The notes: a model not told the origin generated them from the letters alone. Shown: positions 8,374-17,727, counted from the first letter of the stretch. The stretch: 64,000 bases of DNA from Anaerolineales bacterium (GCA_015075405.1 JABTUK010000004.1:806001-870000), one strand, 5' to 3'. Made by a program: numbers and translations.

Positions 8374-10953
8374 ATGAGGATCCACGATTTATTTAGCCAA
8401 TTTCAACAAAGCTCCTGGACAACCAAACTGATTATCGGCCTGTTTGGGCTAATTTGGACCATCGTGCTGGTGGCTCTGCTGGGCTTGGGTGTTCTCTTTT
8501 TTGCCAGCTCCAGCCAGGCCTTACAGCCGACCCCCGGCGGCGCCGCGCCGAGCCTGGTTTTAGACCCGGCTACCGGCTCAGCCGGCAGTTCAGTCACAGT
8601 GCGTGGCGAAGGCTGGCAGCCCGGCAGTATGGTGCTGCTGTATCTGGCGGCAACCAGTAACACCACACCCGACTACGCCCTGGCCAGCGCCATCGTTGAT
8701 GGCACAGGCCGCTTTACCGCCCCCTTGATTATCCCGGCGGATGAGCTATGGCGCAGCCCCGGTACCGCCACGGTCCTGGCCCGCAGCAACGACAGCGGCC
8801 TGTCGGCCCAGGCGACGCTGACCCTATCGGGCGAGGTGGGGAGTTTGCCCAGCAGCACCCCGACGGCAACAATCAGCCCGACCCCGGCGGCTTCGCCCAC
8901 AGCCAGCGCCACCCCGCAGCCGGGCGCGCCCCTGGCTACAATGGTGGCTGACCTGAATGTGCGCGGTGGCCCCGGCACGAACTATCCGGTCCTGGGGCTG
9001 CTGAAGGCTGGTCAAACCGCCGAAATCACCGGACGCAGCGCCGACGGCGGCTGGTGGCAGATCAAGTTTTCCGGCGTGGCCGGCGAGCGCGGCTGGCTCT
9101 CGGCCCAATATGTTACGGCCCAGAACGCCGGTAATGTGCCGACCGTGCAGGCTCCGCCCGTGCCCACCCCGGCCCCGGCGACTGCCACACCAACGGCAAC
9201 GCCTGTGCCGCCTACCGCCACCCCGGTGATTATCACCGATTGGCGCGGCGAGTATTACAGCAACCCGAACCTGAGCGGCAGCCCGGCCCTGGTCCGCAAC
9301 GATGTCGCAGTCAACTTTAATTGGGGCGCGGGCGCACCGGCGGGGGGTCTGCCGGCCGATAACTTCTCGGTTCGCTGGACCCGCAGTCTCAGCTTCCCGT
9401 CCGGCCAGTATCGCTTCTGGCTGCTGGTAGACGACGGGGTGCGGGTTTGGGTAGATAACCAGCTTATCCTGGACCAATGGCGCGATAGCTCCCCAACCAC
9501 CTACACCGCCGAGGCCCGGCTGTCCGAAGGGACGCATCATGTGCGGGTTGAGTATTACGAGCGCAGTGGCGGGGCGCAAATTGACCTGCATTGGCAGCGG
9601 TTAAGCGAGCAGGGCAACCAGAAACCGCAAGCCCATGCCGGCGGTCCCTACGTGGTAGACGAAGGCAGCCAGGTGAATTTGAACGCCAACAAATCCAACG
9701 ACCCGGATGGCAAGATTGTGAAGTACGAGTGGGATTTCGACTTTGACGGCGACAATTTCAACACCGACAGCACCGACAAGAACCCGGCCGCCCGGTACAA
9801 CGACGGCCCGGCCAGCTTCACCGTGGCCCTGCGAGTGACCGATAACCGGGGCGCCAGCCAGATCGCCACCAGCCGGGTCACGGTGCTGAGCCTGGTTCCG
9901 CGTGTAGCAGCGGGTGGGCCTTATAGCGGCCAGACCGGCAGCCCGCTTACCTTTAGCGGCACGGCCACCGACCCCAGCCCGGTAGACCAATCCAGCCTGA
10001 GCTATCGCTGGGAGTTTGGCGACGGCGCGACGGCCAACGGTCCGACCGTGAGCCACAGTTATGCCGGAGCCGGCAGTTACACCGCCCGGCTGGTCGTGAC
10101 CGATAAGGACGGAGCGCAGGCCGCCGCGACCGCCGTGGTGCAGGTCAGTGCGGCTAACCAGGCCCCGGTCGCCGTTATCAGCGGCCCAACGGGCGGCCTG
10201 GTGGGCCAGACGTTGGACTTTAGCGGCGCGGCCTCGCGTGATACGGACGGCAGTCTGACCGGCTATGCCTGGAACTTTGGCGATGGGGCTACAGCCAGCG
10301 GGGTGAATGTGAGCCACAACTACGGCCAGGCCGGGACGTATGAAGTCAGCTTGACCGTGACCGACAATGGTGGGCTGACTGGCCGCTCGACTGTGACCGT
10401 GCAGGTGCAGGCCAATAACCAGCAGCCGCCTGTAGCCGTGATCGAAGGGCCGGCCACGGGCCTGATGGGAGAGGTTATCATGTTTGATGGCCGCGATTCC
10501 AGCGACGAAGATGGCCGGATTGTCAGCCATGCCTGGGACTTTGGCGATGGGACAGGCGGCGAGGGCCGGCGGGTGGAACACACTTACACCACGCCGGGAA
10601 CCTATCAGGTGATTTTAACAGTAACAGACAACGACGGCCTGACCGCCCAGGCGACCCTGGCCGTACTGATTGACGAGCCGGTGCAGGTGCAACTACCGCC
10701 CAACGTCAGCCTGGTCGCTCCGGCGGCCGGGCTGGTTGGGGAGGCGCTGAGTTTCGACGCCAGCGGTTCCAACGACCCGGACGGTCAGATTGTGGACTAC
10801 ACCTGGAACTTTGGCGACGGGGTGATCCAGAGCGGCCTGCTCATCACCTCGACCCACAGCTACAGCCAGCCCGGTGTTTACACCGCCACCCTGACCCTCA
10901 CCGACGACCAGGGCTTGATCAACAGCACCTTGCAGGCTATAACCATCAATTAA
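8374..10953 (+). CDS. Membrane-anchored surface protein with SH3b, PA14 and PKD domains
   Basis: One N-terminal membrane anchor (about 20-48) precedes an 859-residue exterior. The order is an Ig/IPT-like domain (about 60-155), a Pro/Thr/Ala linker, a bacterial SH3 domain (about 190-245, LNVRGGPGTNYPV), a second Thr/Pro linker, a PA14 domain (about 285-410) and about five PKD domains to the end. The PKD repeats show the WDFDFDGD or WNFGDG core and YTVTLTVTDN-like strands. PKD repeats usually extend a binding head away from the surface. This is the largest of three PA14 proteins here and may be an adhesin or polysaccharide-binding protein. GAAGGA lies 7 nt before the ATG, and an ECF-like promoter is upstream. 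Confidence 0.85.
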   Translation: MRIHDLFSQFQQSSWTTKLIIGLFGLIWTIVLVALLGLGVLFFASSSQALQPTPGGAAPSLVLDPATGSAGSSVTVRGEGWQPGSMVLLYLAATSNTTPDYALASAIVDGTGRFTAPLIIPADELWRSPGTATVLARSNDSGLSAQATLTLSGEVGSLPSSTPTATISPTPAASPTASATPQPGAPLATMVADLNVRGGPGTNYPVLGLLKAGQTAEITGRSADGGWWQIKFSGVAGERGWLSAQYVTAQNAGNVPTVQAPPVPTPAPATATPTATPVPPTATPVIITDWRGEYYSNPNLSGSPALVRNDVAVNFNWGAGAPAGGLPADNFSVRWTRSLSFPSGQYRFWLLVDDGVRVWVDNQLILDQWRDSSPTTYTAEARLSEGTHHVRVEYYERSGGAQIDLHWQRLSEQGNQKPQAHAGGPYVVDEGSQVNLNANKSNDPDGKIVKYEWDFDFDGDNFNTDSTDKNPAARYNDGPASFTVALRVTDNRGASQIATSRVTVLSLVPRVAAGGPYSGQTGSPLTFSGTATDPSPVDQSSLSYRWEFGDGATANGPTVSHSYAGAGSYTARLVVTDKDGAQAAATAVVQVSAANQAPVAVISGPTGGLVGQTLDFSGAASRDTDGSLTGYAWNFGDGATASGVNVSHNYGQAGTYEVSLTVTDNGGLTGRSTVTVQVQANNQQPPVAVIEGPATGLMGEVIMFDGRDSSDEDGRIVSHAWDFGDGTGGEGRRVEHTYTTPGTYQVILTVTDNDGLTAQATLAVLIDEPVQVQLPPNVSLVAPAAGLVGEALSFDASGSNDPDGQIVDYTWNFGDGVIQSGLLITSTHSYSQPGVYTATLTLTDDQGLINSTLQAITIN

Positions 10954-11006
10954 ATAGCCCAGTTGCTTTTGGTAAGCTCTGAAGAAAAGTAAACTATTCA
11001 GAAGAA

Positions 11007-11034
11007 GGGAGTCCAGAGCTTGCTTTGGACTCCC
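11007..11034 (+). terminator. Hairpin after the PKD gene
   Basis: GGGAGTCCA and TGGACTCCC are perfect 9-bp arms. No T-tract follows, so it may be a processing or weak termination structure. Confidence 0.5.
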
Positions 11035-11112
11035 TCTCCCCCTGAAATTAAACCCAAACCCGTCTATTTGGACTTGACCATATCAGGATTGGGGCTATTA
11101 TAGACCTAACTT

Positions 11113-12672
11113 TTGACAGCAAAATTAGGCGGGGACTTCACACCACTGATCGAAATTCAAGGCATTTCCAAACGCTTTCCCGGCGTGGTGGCCAACGATG
11201 ACCTTTGGCTGACCATCTGCGGCGGCGAAATCCATACGATTCTGGGCGAGAACGGCGCGGGCAAATCTACCCTGATGAACATTCTGGCCGGGATGCTCCG
11301 GCCCGACCAGGGCCGGCTGCGTATCAACGGCCGGGAGGTCACGCTTGAGTCACCTCAGGCGGCGCTCAGGCACGGTATTGGCACGGTTTATCAGCACTTC
11401 ACCCTGGTACCCAATCTGTCGGTCATCGAGAACGTGATCCTGGGCCTTGATCTGGGCTTTGCGCTCAATTTAGGCCGGGCTGAACAGCGGCTCAAATCGT
11501 TATGGGGTGATTTCGGTCTGGTTGTTTCGCCCCGGACGGAGGTGCGTTACCTTTCGCTGGGACAACAGCAGCGGGTCGAGATCATCAAAACCCTGTTTCG
11601 CGGTTCGCAAGTGTTGCTGCTCGACGAGCCTACTTCTGTGCTGACCCCGCCGGAAGTGCGGGAACTCTTTGCGATTCTCAGCCAATTAAAAACCAGGGGG
11701 ATCGGCATCGTTTTTATTACCCATAAGCTAGACGAAGCGCTGGACATCAGCGACCGCATCACCATTTTGCGCGAGGGGAAGAAGGTCGGCGCGTTTGGCC
11801 CGGACGACCTGGCGCAGCGAGAACGGGGGGTATTGACCGGGCAGATTGTGGCGGCGATGTTCGGCGGGCCGGCTCCGGCCCATCTGGCCGGCGCTGGCCG
11901 CTCCCTTCAAAAATTAGGGCCGCCCCTCTGTACTTTGAGCCAGATTACCGCGCTGGATGATCGCGGCGCGCCGGCGGTGCAGGGGGTCAGTCTCCAGCTT
12001 CAGGCCGGCGAGATTTTTGGCATTGCCGGGGTGGATGGCAACGGCCAAAAGGAGTTGGGGGAAGTTCTGGCCGGGCAGCGGCCGGTGATCCAGGGGCAGG
12101 TGATGCTGGCTGGGGTTAATCTGACCAACCGGGGGGTGACGGCAGCGGCGCAGGCCGGCAGCGGCTATGTGACCGACGACCGGCTGGGCGAGGCGAGTGT
12201 TCCCAGTTTGAGCGTGGCCGAAAACGCGGTGCTGAAGGTTTTCAATCAGCCGCCTTTCTCCCGCTGGACGGTGTTGAACCGGGCGGTGATTGCCAGCCAT
12301 ACGCGGAGACTGATCCGCCAATTCAAGATCAAAACGCCGGGGCCGGAGGCGCGGTTGAGCACCCTTTCCGGGGGTAATATTCAAAAATTGTTACTCGCCC
12401 GCGAGTTGGCCCGGCAGCCAAAATTGCTCATCTGCAACAAGCCCACCCAAGGGCTGGATGCGCTGACGGCTGAATCTATTTTGCAAACACTGCGCCTCCA
12501 GGCCGATCAAGGAATGGCAGTGCTGCTCATTTCCTCGGAACTGGATGAAATTTTGGAGGTGAGCGACCGGATCGGGGTGATGGTCAAAGGCCGTCTGGTT
12601 GGGGTGGTCTCCCGCGGCGAGGCCAGCCTGGAGAAACTGGGCCGTTTGATGCTGGGGCTGCCAGATGCATGA
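11113..12672 (+). CDS. BMP-family (nucleoside-type) ABC importer, duplicated ATPase
   Basis: A 519-residue ATPase with two nucleotide-binding domains, as in the NupO/YufO and sugar/nucleoside importers. The first has GENGAGKST (about 48-56), LSLGQQQRVEI and LLLDEPTSVLTP. The second has a degenerate Walker A (GVDGNGQKEL), as in this family, and LSGGNIQKLLLARELA followed by LLICNKPTQGLD. An in-frame stop at 11107-11109 forces a start at or after TTG 11113; no ATG is suitable. It overlaps the next gene by 8 bp. With the two permeases and lipoprotein downstream it forms a complete importer. BMP-type importers take up purine nucleosides in known cases; the substrate here is inferred. Confidence 0.9.
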   Translation: MTAKLGGDFTPLIEIQGISKRFPGVVANDDLWLTICGGEIHTILGENGAGKSTLMNILAGMLRPDQGRLRINGREVTLESPQAALRHGIGTVYQHFTLVPNLSVIENVILGLDLGFALNLGRAEQRLKSLWGDFGLVVSPRTEVRYLSLGQQQRVEIIKTLFRGSQVLLLDEPTSVLTPPEVRELFAILSQLKTRGIGIVFITHKLDEALDISDRITILREGKKVGAFGPDDLAQRERGVLTGQIVAAMFGGPAPAHLAGAGRSLQKLGPPLCTLSQITALDDRGAPAVQGVSLQLQAGEIFGIAGVDGNGQKELGEVLAGQRPVIQGQVMLAGVNLTNRGVTAAAQAGSGYVTDDRLGEASVPSLSVAENAVLKVFNQPPFSRWTVLNRAVIASHTRRLIRQFKIKTPGPEARLSTLSGGNIQKLLLARELARQPKLLICNKPTQGLDALTAESILQTLRLQADQGMAVLLISSELDEILEVSDRIGVMVKGRLVGVVSRGEASLEKLGRLMLGLPDA

Positions 12673-13711
12673 GCGGGTTTGGCTCCGTCTTTTTGTCCCT
12701 GTCCTTAGCTCGATTCTGGCGGTGGTTGCCGCTTTTTTGTGCGGCGCGCTTTTTCTATGGCTGACCGGCAAGGACCCCGGCCAGGCTTACACCATCCTGG
12801 TCAGCCGGGGGCTGGGCAGTGCCCTGGGCATCACCGAAACGCTGATCAAAATGGCTCCGCTGCTGCTGGTCAGCGCCGGCCTGCTGATTGCGCTCAAAGC
12901 CAGCGTTTGGAACATTGGCATTGACGGCCAGTTTTTGATTGGAGCCAGCCTGGCCGGTATTTTGGCGCCGCGCCTGGCCGGGGGAGTGCCCCTGGTAGGG
13001 CTGCTCCTTATTTGCGCCGGGGCAGCCTTTATCGGTGGGGCAGTATGGGGGCTGGCCCCGGCGGTGCTCAAGGTTCGCTACGGCCTCAACGAGATTATCA
13101 CCACAATCATGATGAATTACGTTGCCATTTACCTGACCAGTTGGCTGGTGAAAGGGCCATTCAGCGATCCGGCGGTCGTTGCGCCCCAGATGCCGACTAT
13201 TCCACCCGAATTTAGGCTGCCGTTTCTGCCTTTTACCCGGATTCATATCGGCCTGCTGGTGGGGCTGCTCGCGGTGCTGCTGATCTATTTGATGTTTCGC
13301 TACGGCGCAACCGGCCTGGCCTTGACCATTCTGGGCCGCAGCCGGAAAGCCGCTTTGCATGCGGGTCTGCCGGTCAACCGGTTGGTTGCCCTGGCGCTGT
13401 TGTTGAGCGCCGGGATGGCCGGTCTGGCCGGGGCCAACGATGTCCTGGGGGTCAAGGGTTTGTTCCAGGGCGAATGGAACCCCATGTACGGCCTGACCGC
13501 CTTTGCCCTGGTTTTTCTGGCCCGGCTCAACGGTCTGCTGGTCATTCCGTTTGCCTATTTCTTTGCCTTTTTGCTTTTTGGCGGCGAGGTGATGGCCCGC
13601 ACCGCCCGCATCCCGGCCTATTTTGTGCCGCTGCTGGAAGGCTTGATGCTGCTCTTTTTTGCCGTCAGTACCTATCTTGAACGCCGCTACCTGCGCGGGC
13701 TGGAGCCATGA
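12665..13711 (+). CDS. BMP-family ABC importer permease 1
   Basis: A 348-residue polytopic protein of the BPD_transp_2 (LivH/RbsC-like) family, with eight to ten hydrophobic segments starting at about residue 10. The signature GLNEIITTIMMNYVAIYL is typical of NupP/YufP nucleoside permeases. It overlaps the ATPase gene by 8 bp and the next permease by 4 bp, so translation is probably coupled. It should form the membrane channel as a heterodimer with the next product. Confidence 0.9.
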   Translation: MHERVWLRLFVPVLSSILAVVAAFLCGALFLWLTGKDPGQAYTILVSRGLGSALGITETLIKMAPLLLVSAGLLIALKASVWNIGIDGQFLIGASLAGILAPRLAGGVPLVGLLLICAGAAFIGGAVWGLAPAVLKVRYGLNEIITTIMMNYVAIYLTSWLVKGPFSDPAVVAPQMPTIPPEFRLPFLPFTRIHIGLLVGLLAVLLIYLMFRYGATGLALTILGRSRKAALHAGLPVNRLVALALLLSAGMAGLAGANDVLGVKGLFQGEWNPMYGLTAFALVFLARLNGLLVIPFAYFFAFLLFGGEVMARTARIPAYFVPLLEGLMLLFFAVSTYLERRYLRGLEP

Positions 13712-14646
13712 CCGCCGCCCAGTGGCAAATTTTTATCACGGCCCTGTTGAGCGCCGGGCTGATTGCCGCCGTGCCGCTGCTGCTGGCCGCTCTGGGTGAA
13801 ACCTTTGCCGAGCGGGCCGGGCTGCTGAACCTGGGACTGGAGGGCATGCTGCTCAGCGGCGCTTTTGCCGGGTTTTATGTGGCCCTCACCACCCAAAGCA
13901 TGGTCGCCGGGCTGGCTGCCGGCACAGCCACCGGCCTGCTGTTGGGCCTGTTGTTTGGCTTTTTGGCGATTAGCTTGCGGGTAGACCAGGTTATTATCGG
14001 TTTGGGCATCACCCTTGTGGCCGAAGGGGCCACCGGCTTTCTTTTCCGCGATTTTTACGGCCAGCAATTTCCCACCTTGAGCTTCAGCGCGGCCAAAGTA
14101 GCGGTTCCCTGGTTGAGCGACCTGCCCATTCTGGGGCCGGCCCTGTTTAACCAGCAGCCGCTTGTTTATCTGGCCTGGCTGCTGGTGGCCGGCTGCGCCT
14201 TTTTGCTGGGCCACACCCGTTTTGGCCTTGAGGTGCGGGCCGCCGGCGAAAGTCCTCTGGCCGCCGATGCGGCCGGAGTCAATGTGGCCCGGACGCGTTA
14301 CCTGGCGATCATGATTGGCGGGGTCATGGCCGGGCTGGGCGGCGCGTTTCTGTCGGTGGGCGACCTCAACTTTTTTGTGCCGGGGATGACGCTGGGCCAG
14401 GGCTTTATCGCCATTGCGATTGCCATGCTGGGCAAATGGCAACCCTACCGAGTATTTTTGGGGGCGCTGCTCTTTGGAACGCTGCGCTCGCTGTCCACCG
14501 GCCTGCAAATTATTGGGGTGGACCTGCGGCCAGAATTTGTCCTGATGCTGCCTTACGTCGGGATTATTGTCGCTCTGATTGTTCTGGCCGGGCGGACTCA
14601 ACTCCCGGCGGCGTTGGGCCTGCCTTATGAGCGGGGTCAGCGGTAA
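13708..14646 (+). CDS. BMP-family ABC importer permease 2
   Basis: A 312-residue polytopic permease of the same superfamily, matching the NupQ/YufQ partner. It shows the conserved TFAERAGLLNLGLEGMLL stretch near residues 30-48 that distinguishes this subunit. It starts with ATG inside the last codons of the previous gene (ATGA overlap). The lipoprotein gene follows after a 281-bp gap filled by two repeat elements. Confidence 0.9.
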   Translation: MTAAQWQIFITALLSAGLIAAVPLLLAALGETFAERAGLLNLGLEGMLLSGAFAGFYVALTTQSMVAGLAAGTATGLLLGLLFGFLAISLRVDQVIIGLGITLVAEGATGFLFRDFYGQQFPTLSFSAAKVAVPWLSDLPILGPALFNQQPLVYLAWLLVAGCAFLLGHTRFGLEVRAAGESPLAADAAGVNVARTRYLAIMIGGVMAGLGGAFLSVGDLNFFVPGMTLGQGFIAIAIAMLGKWQPYRVFLGALLFGTLRSLSTGLQIIGVDLRPEFVLMLPYVGIIVALIVLAGRTQLPAALGLPYERGQR

Positions 14647-14660
14647 TGGATTGAATACTT

Positions 14661-14793
14661 GGAGCGCAAAAGCTAAGTAAACGTCTAAAATTTACTTCCC
14701 GTTTTGAGTTCCTACGAGTTCCTTTAGTTCCCTGGGAACTCGTAGGAACTTGGGGGAACTTATTTTTGGACAATCACTCAGCTTTTGCGCTCC
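14661..14793. repeat. Nested repeat: GTTCCT element inside a palindrome
   Basis: The outer arms GGAGCGCAAAAGCT (14661-14674) and AGCTTTTGCGCTCC (14780-14793) are perfect. The interior contains GAGTTCCTACGAGTTCC-like units, their inverse, and the end TTTTTGGACAATC, which recurs at 38681-38803. The intact outer palindrome without insert appears at 2666-2700. Confidence 0.7.
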
Positions 14794-14804
14794 CGAAAAG
14801 CCAT

Positions 14805-14910
14805 ACTCAGTGGATCCAAATTTGAGGAGCCAGCACGCCCACGTGCGGCGGTGTTCGGCACGTGGGCGTGCCCGCTTCGCGTCCTCGAAAAATTGGATCT
14901 ACTGATACTC
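14805..14910. repeat. ACTCAG/GGATCC palindromic element, copy 1
   Basis: The ends ACTCAGTGGATCC and GGATCTACTGATACTC are inverted, and the core holds CACGCCCACGTGC and its inverse. It is almost the exact reverse complement of the copy at 25495-25599. It ends where the AGGAGGAG ribosome binding site of the lipoprotein gene begins, so it lies in the intercistronic leader. Confidence 0.8.
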
Positions 14911-14927
14911 AGGAGGAGACTACACCC

Positions 14928-16001
14928 GTGAAGTATCTTATCTATCTTTGGCTTGTCATTTTAATGCTCAGCTTGGCCGCCTGCCAGGCGGCGACGCCCA
15001 CCCCTGCTGAGACCCCGGCGGCGACAACGGAAGCTGCCGCCGGCACAGGAGCAAAAGTGGAGAAAGTGGCGGTACTGCTGCCGGCCAGCCAAACCGACCA
15101 GGGCTGGAACCAGCAGGCCGCCGACGCGATGACCCAGGTGCAGCAAAAACTGGGCTTTGAGCTGGAAGTGGCCGAAAACCTGGGCTATGACGACATCACC
15201 CCGGTGCTGCGCGACCTGGCCGAGCGCGACTTTGATTTGCTCATCTGCCACGCCAGCGGCTACCAGACCGTCTGCCCGGAGTTTGCCCAGCAGACGAAGA
15301 TCAACGTGGCCGTTGTCGAAAACCCAGGCGCGGTGGGTCCGTATGTGGCCGATGTCGAAACCCAGGCTCAGGAGGTGGCCTACCTGGCCGGGATTTTGGC
15401 GGCTAAATTGTCGGCCAGCAAAAAAGTCGGTATTGTCGTCTCCGGTGAGCCGCCGACCTGGAATTTTATGACCATCGGTTTTGCCGAGGGGGTCAAAGCG
15501 ACCGATCCGGCGGTCGAAATAATTTACAGTGTGATTGGCGAGGCGGCCTATGAAGACGCCGCTGGAGCCAAACGAGTGACCGAGTCGCAACTGGCGGCCG
15601 GCGCAGACATCATCTTTGGTATGGGCGACGGCGCTTCGTTTGGCATGCTGCAAGCCATTCAGGAGCACAATGCGGCAGGCGGCAAAGCCCGCTTTATTGA
15701 CGTTATCGGTGACAAGAGCGCCGATTATAAGGATGTCTTGCTAACCTCGGTCGTGTTCGATTACACCGGCGTTTACGAAGCGATGATTGGCGACATCGAG
15801 GCCGGTAATTTTGGCAAAGAGTACCGTATGGATGTGGCCGGCGGCGGCGTCCGGCTGCTCGATTTGCCGGCTGATGTTCCGGCTGATGTGGCGGCGGCGG
15901 TCGAGCAGGCCAGGCAGGATATTGTCAGCGGTAAAATCAAGGTTTCAGCCATCGGCGACGCGGAAGCAATGCGAGCGCGGTTGGATGAGTTGAATCAGTA
16001 A
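14928..16001 (+). CDS. BMP-family substrate-binding lipoprotein
   Basis: This is the substrate-binding component of the importer, 357 residues. A short signal peptide ends in the lipobox LAAC (Cys about 20), followed by a Thr/Pro/Ala tether. The mature part is a basic membrane protein (Bmp/Med) periplasmic-binding fold: KVAVLLPASQTDQGWNQQAADAM, a DLLICHASGYQ segment and GADIIFGMGDGA. I chose GTG at 14928, because AGGAGGAG lies 7-8 nt upstream and signal-peptide sequence starts there; a longer frame runs into the repeat element. A PmrA/TmpC-like nucleoside receptor role is inferred from the family. Confidence 0.9.
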   Translation: MKYLIYLWLVILMLSLAACQAATPTPAETPAATTEAAAGTGAKVEKVAVLLPASQTDQGWNQQAADAMTQVQQKLGFELEVAENLGYDDITPVLRDLAERDFDLLICHASGYQTVCPEFAQQTKINVAVVENPGAVGPYVADVETQAQEVAYLAGILAAKLSASKKVGIVVSGEPPTWNFMTIGFAEGVKATDPAVEIIYSVIGEAAYEDAAGAKRVTESQLAAGADIIFGMGDGASFGMLQAIQEHNAAGGKARFIDVIGDKSADYKDVLLTSVVFDYTGVYEAMIGDIEAGNFGKEYRMDVAGGGVRLLDLPADVPADVAAAVEQARQDIVSGKIKVSAIGDAEAMRARLDELNQ

Positions 16002-16028
16002 AGTAATTCCAAGACAGTTATTCAATCC

Positions 16029-16081
16029 GTCTTGCGTGTTGCGTCTTGCGTAATCTAAACGGAAGACGTAAGACGCAAGAC
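16029..16081. repeat. GTCTTGC inverted repeat hairpin
   Basis: GTCTTGCGTGTTGCGTCTTG and ACGTAAGACGCAAGAC form a stem with heptamer-like units. It lies between the lipoprotein and aminotransferase genes and could stabilise or terminate the importer mRNA. Confidence 0.6.
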
Positions 16082-16128
16082 AATGGCATGTATCTTCTCG
16101 AAATAAAATTTTTCTGGAGACGATAACA

Positions 16129-17298
16129 ATGATGAACTGGCCTGTGATGAATCTATCCGGCGGTCCGGTCGAAATGACCAGCCGCACCCTGCGCGATATG
16201 GCCCGTCCGATGATGTATCATTATGACCCGGCCTTTATCGAGTTTTTTGACCACACCTGCCAACTGCTGCAACAAGTTTATCGGACCAAGTATGATGTGG
16301 TCATTATGCAGAGCGAGGCGGTGCTGGGACTGGAAGCCGCCGCCGCTTGTTTGATTTCGCCGGGCGATAAGGTTTTGAACCTGGTTTCCGGGGTCTACGG
16401 CAAATTTTACCAGGATTTTATTGAAAAGTATGGCGGCGTCACCATCGAGGTCGCCGTTCCTTACAACGAGGCCGTGGACCCCGACGACGTGCGCCGGGCG
16501 CTGCGCGATAACCCCGGCATCAAATTTCTGTCGGTGGTCCATTCCGAGACGCCTTCCGGCACGGTCAACCCGGTCAAAGAAATCGGGGCCATCGCCAAAG
16601 AGTTCGGGGTGATTACTATTGTAGATACCGTGTCCGGGTTGGCCGGAGAGGTGCTCAGCCCGGAGGAGTGGGGCATGGATGTAGCCATTGCCGGGCCACA
16701 AAAATGCCTGGGGGGGCCGCCCGGTTTGTCATTAATGGCCATCAGCCCCGCCGCCTGGCAGGCCATGGAAAACCGCCCGGCCCCGGTGCGGGGAACGTTT
16801 CTGTCTATTCTGGATTGGAAAACCACCTGGCTGGAGCAGCGCCGCTTCCCCTATACGCCCTCGGTGAGCGATGTCTACGGCCTGGAGTCGGTTTTGACCC
16901 AGGCGCTGGAGGAAGGCATTGAGCAGGTTGCGGCTCGGCATGCCACGATTGCCCGCGCCTGCCGGGCCGGGGTCAAAGCGTTGGGGTTGGAGTTATGGCC
17001 CGCTCGTGAAGAAATTGCCGCCCCGGCCGTCACGGCCATCAAGCTGCCGCCAGGGCTGGTTGACGCCCACCTGCGCCGGCACATCCGCCAGCGCTATGGG
17101 ATCATGATTTCGGGCGGGTACGGCGAGTTATTGGGCCAGCTTTTCCGGCTGGGGCATATGGGCCAGGCCGCCCACCCAACCTACCTGGCGGCGCAACTGG
17201 CTATTCTGGAACGCAGCCTGGCCGACCTGGGCTATCCGGTCCAGTGGGGCGCCGGCGTCGGCGCGGCGATGGCGGCCCTGGAAGGTTGGGGGGATTAA
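16129..17298 (+). CDS. Class V aminotransferase (AGXT/PucG-like)
   Basis: A 389-residue pyridoxal-phosphate enzyme of the alanine-glyoxylate/serine-pyruvate aminotransferase family. The cofactor lysine is about Lys192 in AGPQKCLGGPPG; the DTVSGLAGE stretch (Asp about 166) contacts the cofactor nitrogen. It follows the BMP importer in the same direction. In purine-degrading Bacillus the homologue PucG transfers the amino group of ureidoglycine to glyoxylate, so a purine or ureide role fits the transporter, but alanine-glyoxylate and pyridamine-pyruvate activities are also possible. Two consecutive ATG codons are present; GGAGA lies 9 nt before the first. Confidence 0.85.
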   Translation: MMNWPVMNLSGGPVEMTSRTLRDMARPMMYHYDPAFIEFFDHTCQLLQQVYRTKYDVVIMQSEAVLGLEAAAACLISPGDKVLNLVSGVYGKFYQDFIEKYGGVTIEVAVPYNEAVDPDDVRRALRDNPGIKFLSVVHSETPSGTVNPVKEIGAIAKEFGVITIVDTVSGLAGEVLSPEEWGMDVAIAGPQKCLGGPPGLSLMAISPAAWQAMENRPAPVRGTFLSILDWKTTWLEQRRFPYTPSVSDVYGLESVLTQALEEGIEQVAARHATIARACRAGVKALGLELWPAREEIAAPAVTAIKLPPGLVDAHLRRHIRQRYGIMISGGYGELLGQLFRLGHMGQAAHPTYLAAQLAILERSLADLGYPVQWGAGVGAAMAALEGWGD

Positions 17299-17305
17299 CG
17301 GCGAG

Positions 17306-17403
17306 GCTCAGTGGATGCAATTTCCGAGGAGTGCGGCACGCCCACGTGCCACACGGAGCCGCACGTGGGCGTGCTGGCTCCTCAAATTTGGGTCTACTGA
17401 GGC
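17306..17403. repeat. ACTCAG/GGATCC palindromic element, copy 2
   Basis: A diverged copy with inverted CACGCCCACGTGC cores and ends CTCAGTGGATGC / GGGTCTACTGAG, placed 7 bp after the aminotransferase stop. Confidence 0.75.
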
Positions 17404-17457
17404 TGCACGTGCAATTGGTTGAGAACCTGACTGACCCCAGCGGCGGAACCGGCAATT

Positions 17458-17553
17458 TCAGCGGCTATGGGCCCAGCGGTTTCTTATCTCTGCCAGAACT
17501 TGCTCCTGCGAGTCTGAATGAAGGGTATTCGCATCCTCAACTATTATACTCAT
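17458..17553 (-). pseudogene. Short RBS-led reading frame, possible gene remnant
   Basis: ATG at 17553 follows GAGGAGACAAGT, an excellent ribosome binding site, but the frame closes after 31 codons. A second frame just beyond it continues (AEIAGSAAGVSQVLNQL) up to the repeat at 17403. This looks like the start of a gene cut or frameshifted by the element; no family is recognised. Confidence 0.3.
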
Positions 17554-17580
17554 ACTTGTCTCCTCGTTATTGTTAAAATT

Positions 17581-17636
17581 AAAGCCCGATTTTGGCCTGA
17601 CCCTGACAGGGTGAGATCAACAAAACCGGGCTTTTC
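17581..17636. terminator. Bidirectional hairpin between convergent genes
   Basis: AAAGCCCG-ATTTTG pairs with CAAAA-CCGGGCTTT, with an internal TGACCCTGACAGGGT stem. T-rich sequence follows on both strands, so it can serve the aminotransferase side and the ferritin-like gene side. Confidence 0.6.
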
Positions 17637-17727
17637 CCTATAATGCGCTCTGAACTAGGCCCCAGCGTTGAGCCTGAGGTCAACCATTTTGGCTAAATCA
17701 GGTTCCTGCAGTCTGAAACAGTCTCTT

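Noticed and set aside
14862..14927. Upstream in-frame start for the BMP lipoprotein
   Set aside because: It would translate the palindromic element and push the signal peptide inside; GTG 14928 has a proper ribosome binding site and lipoprotein signal.
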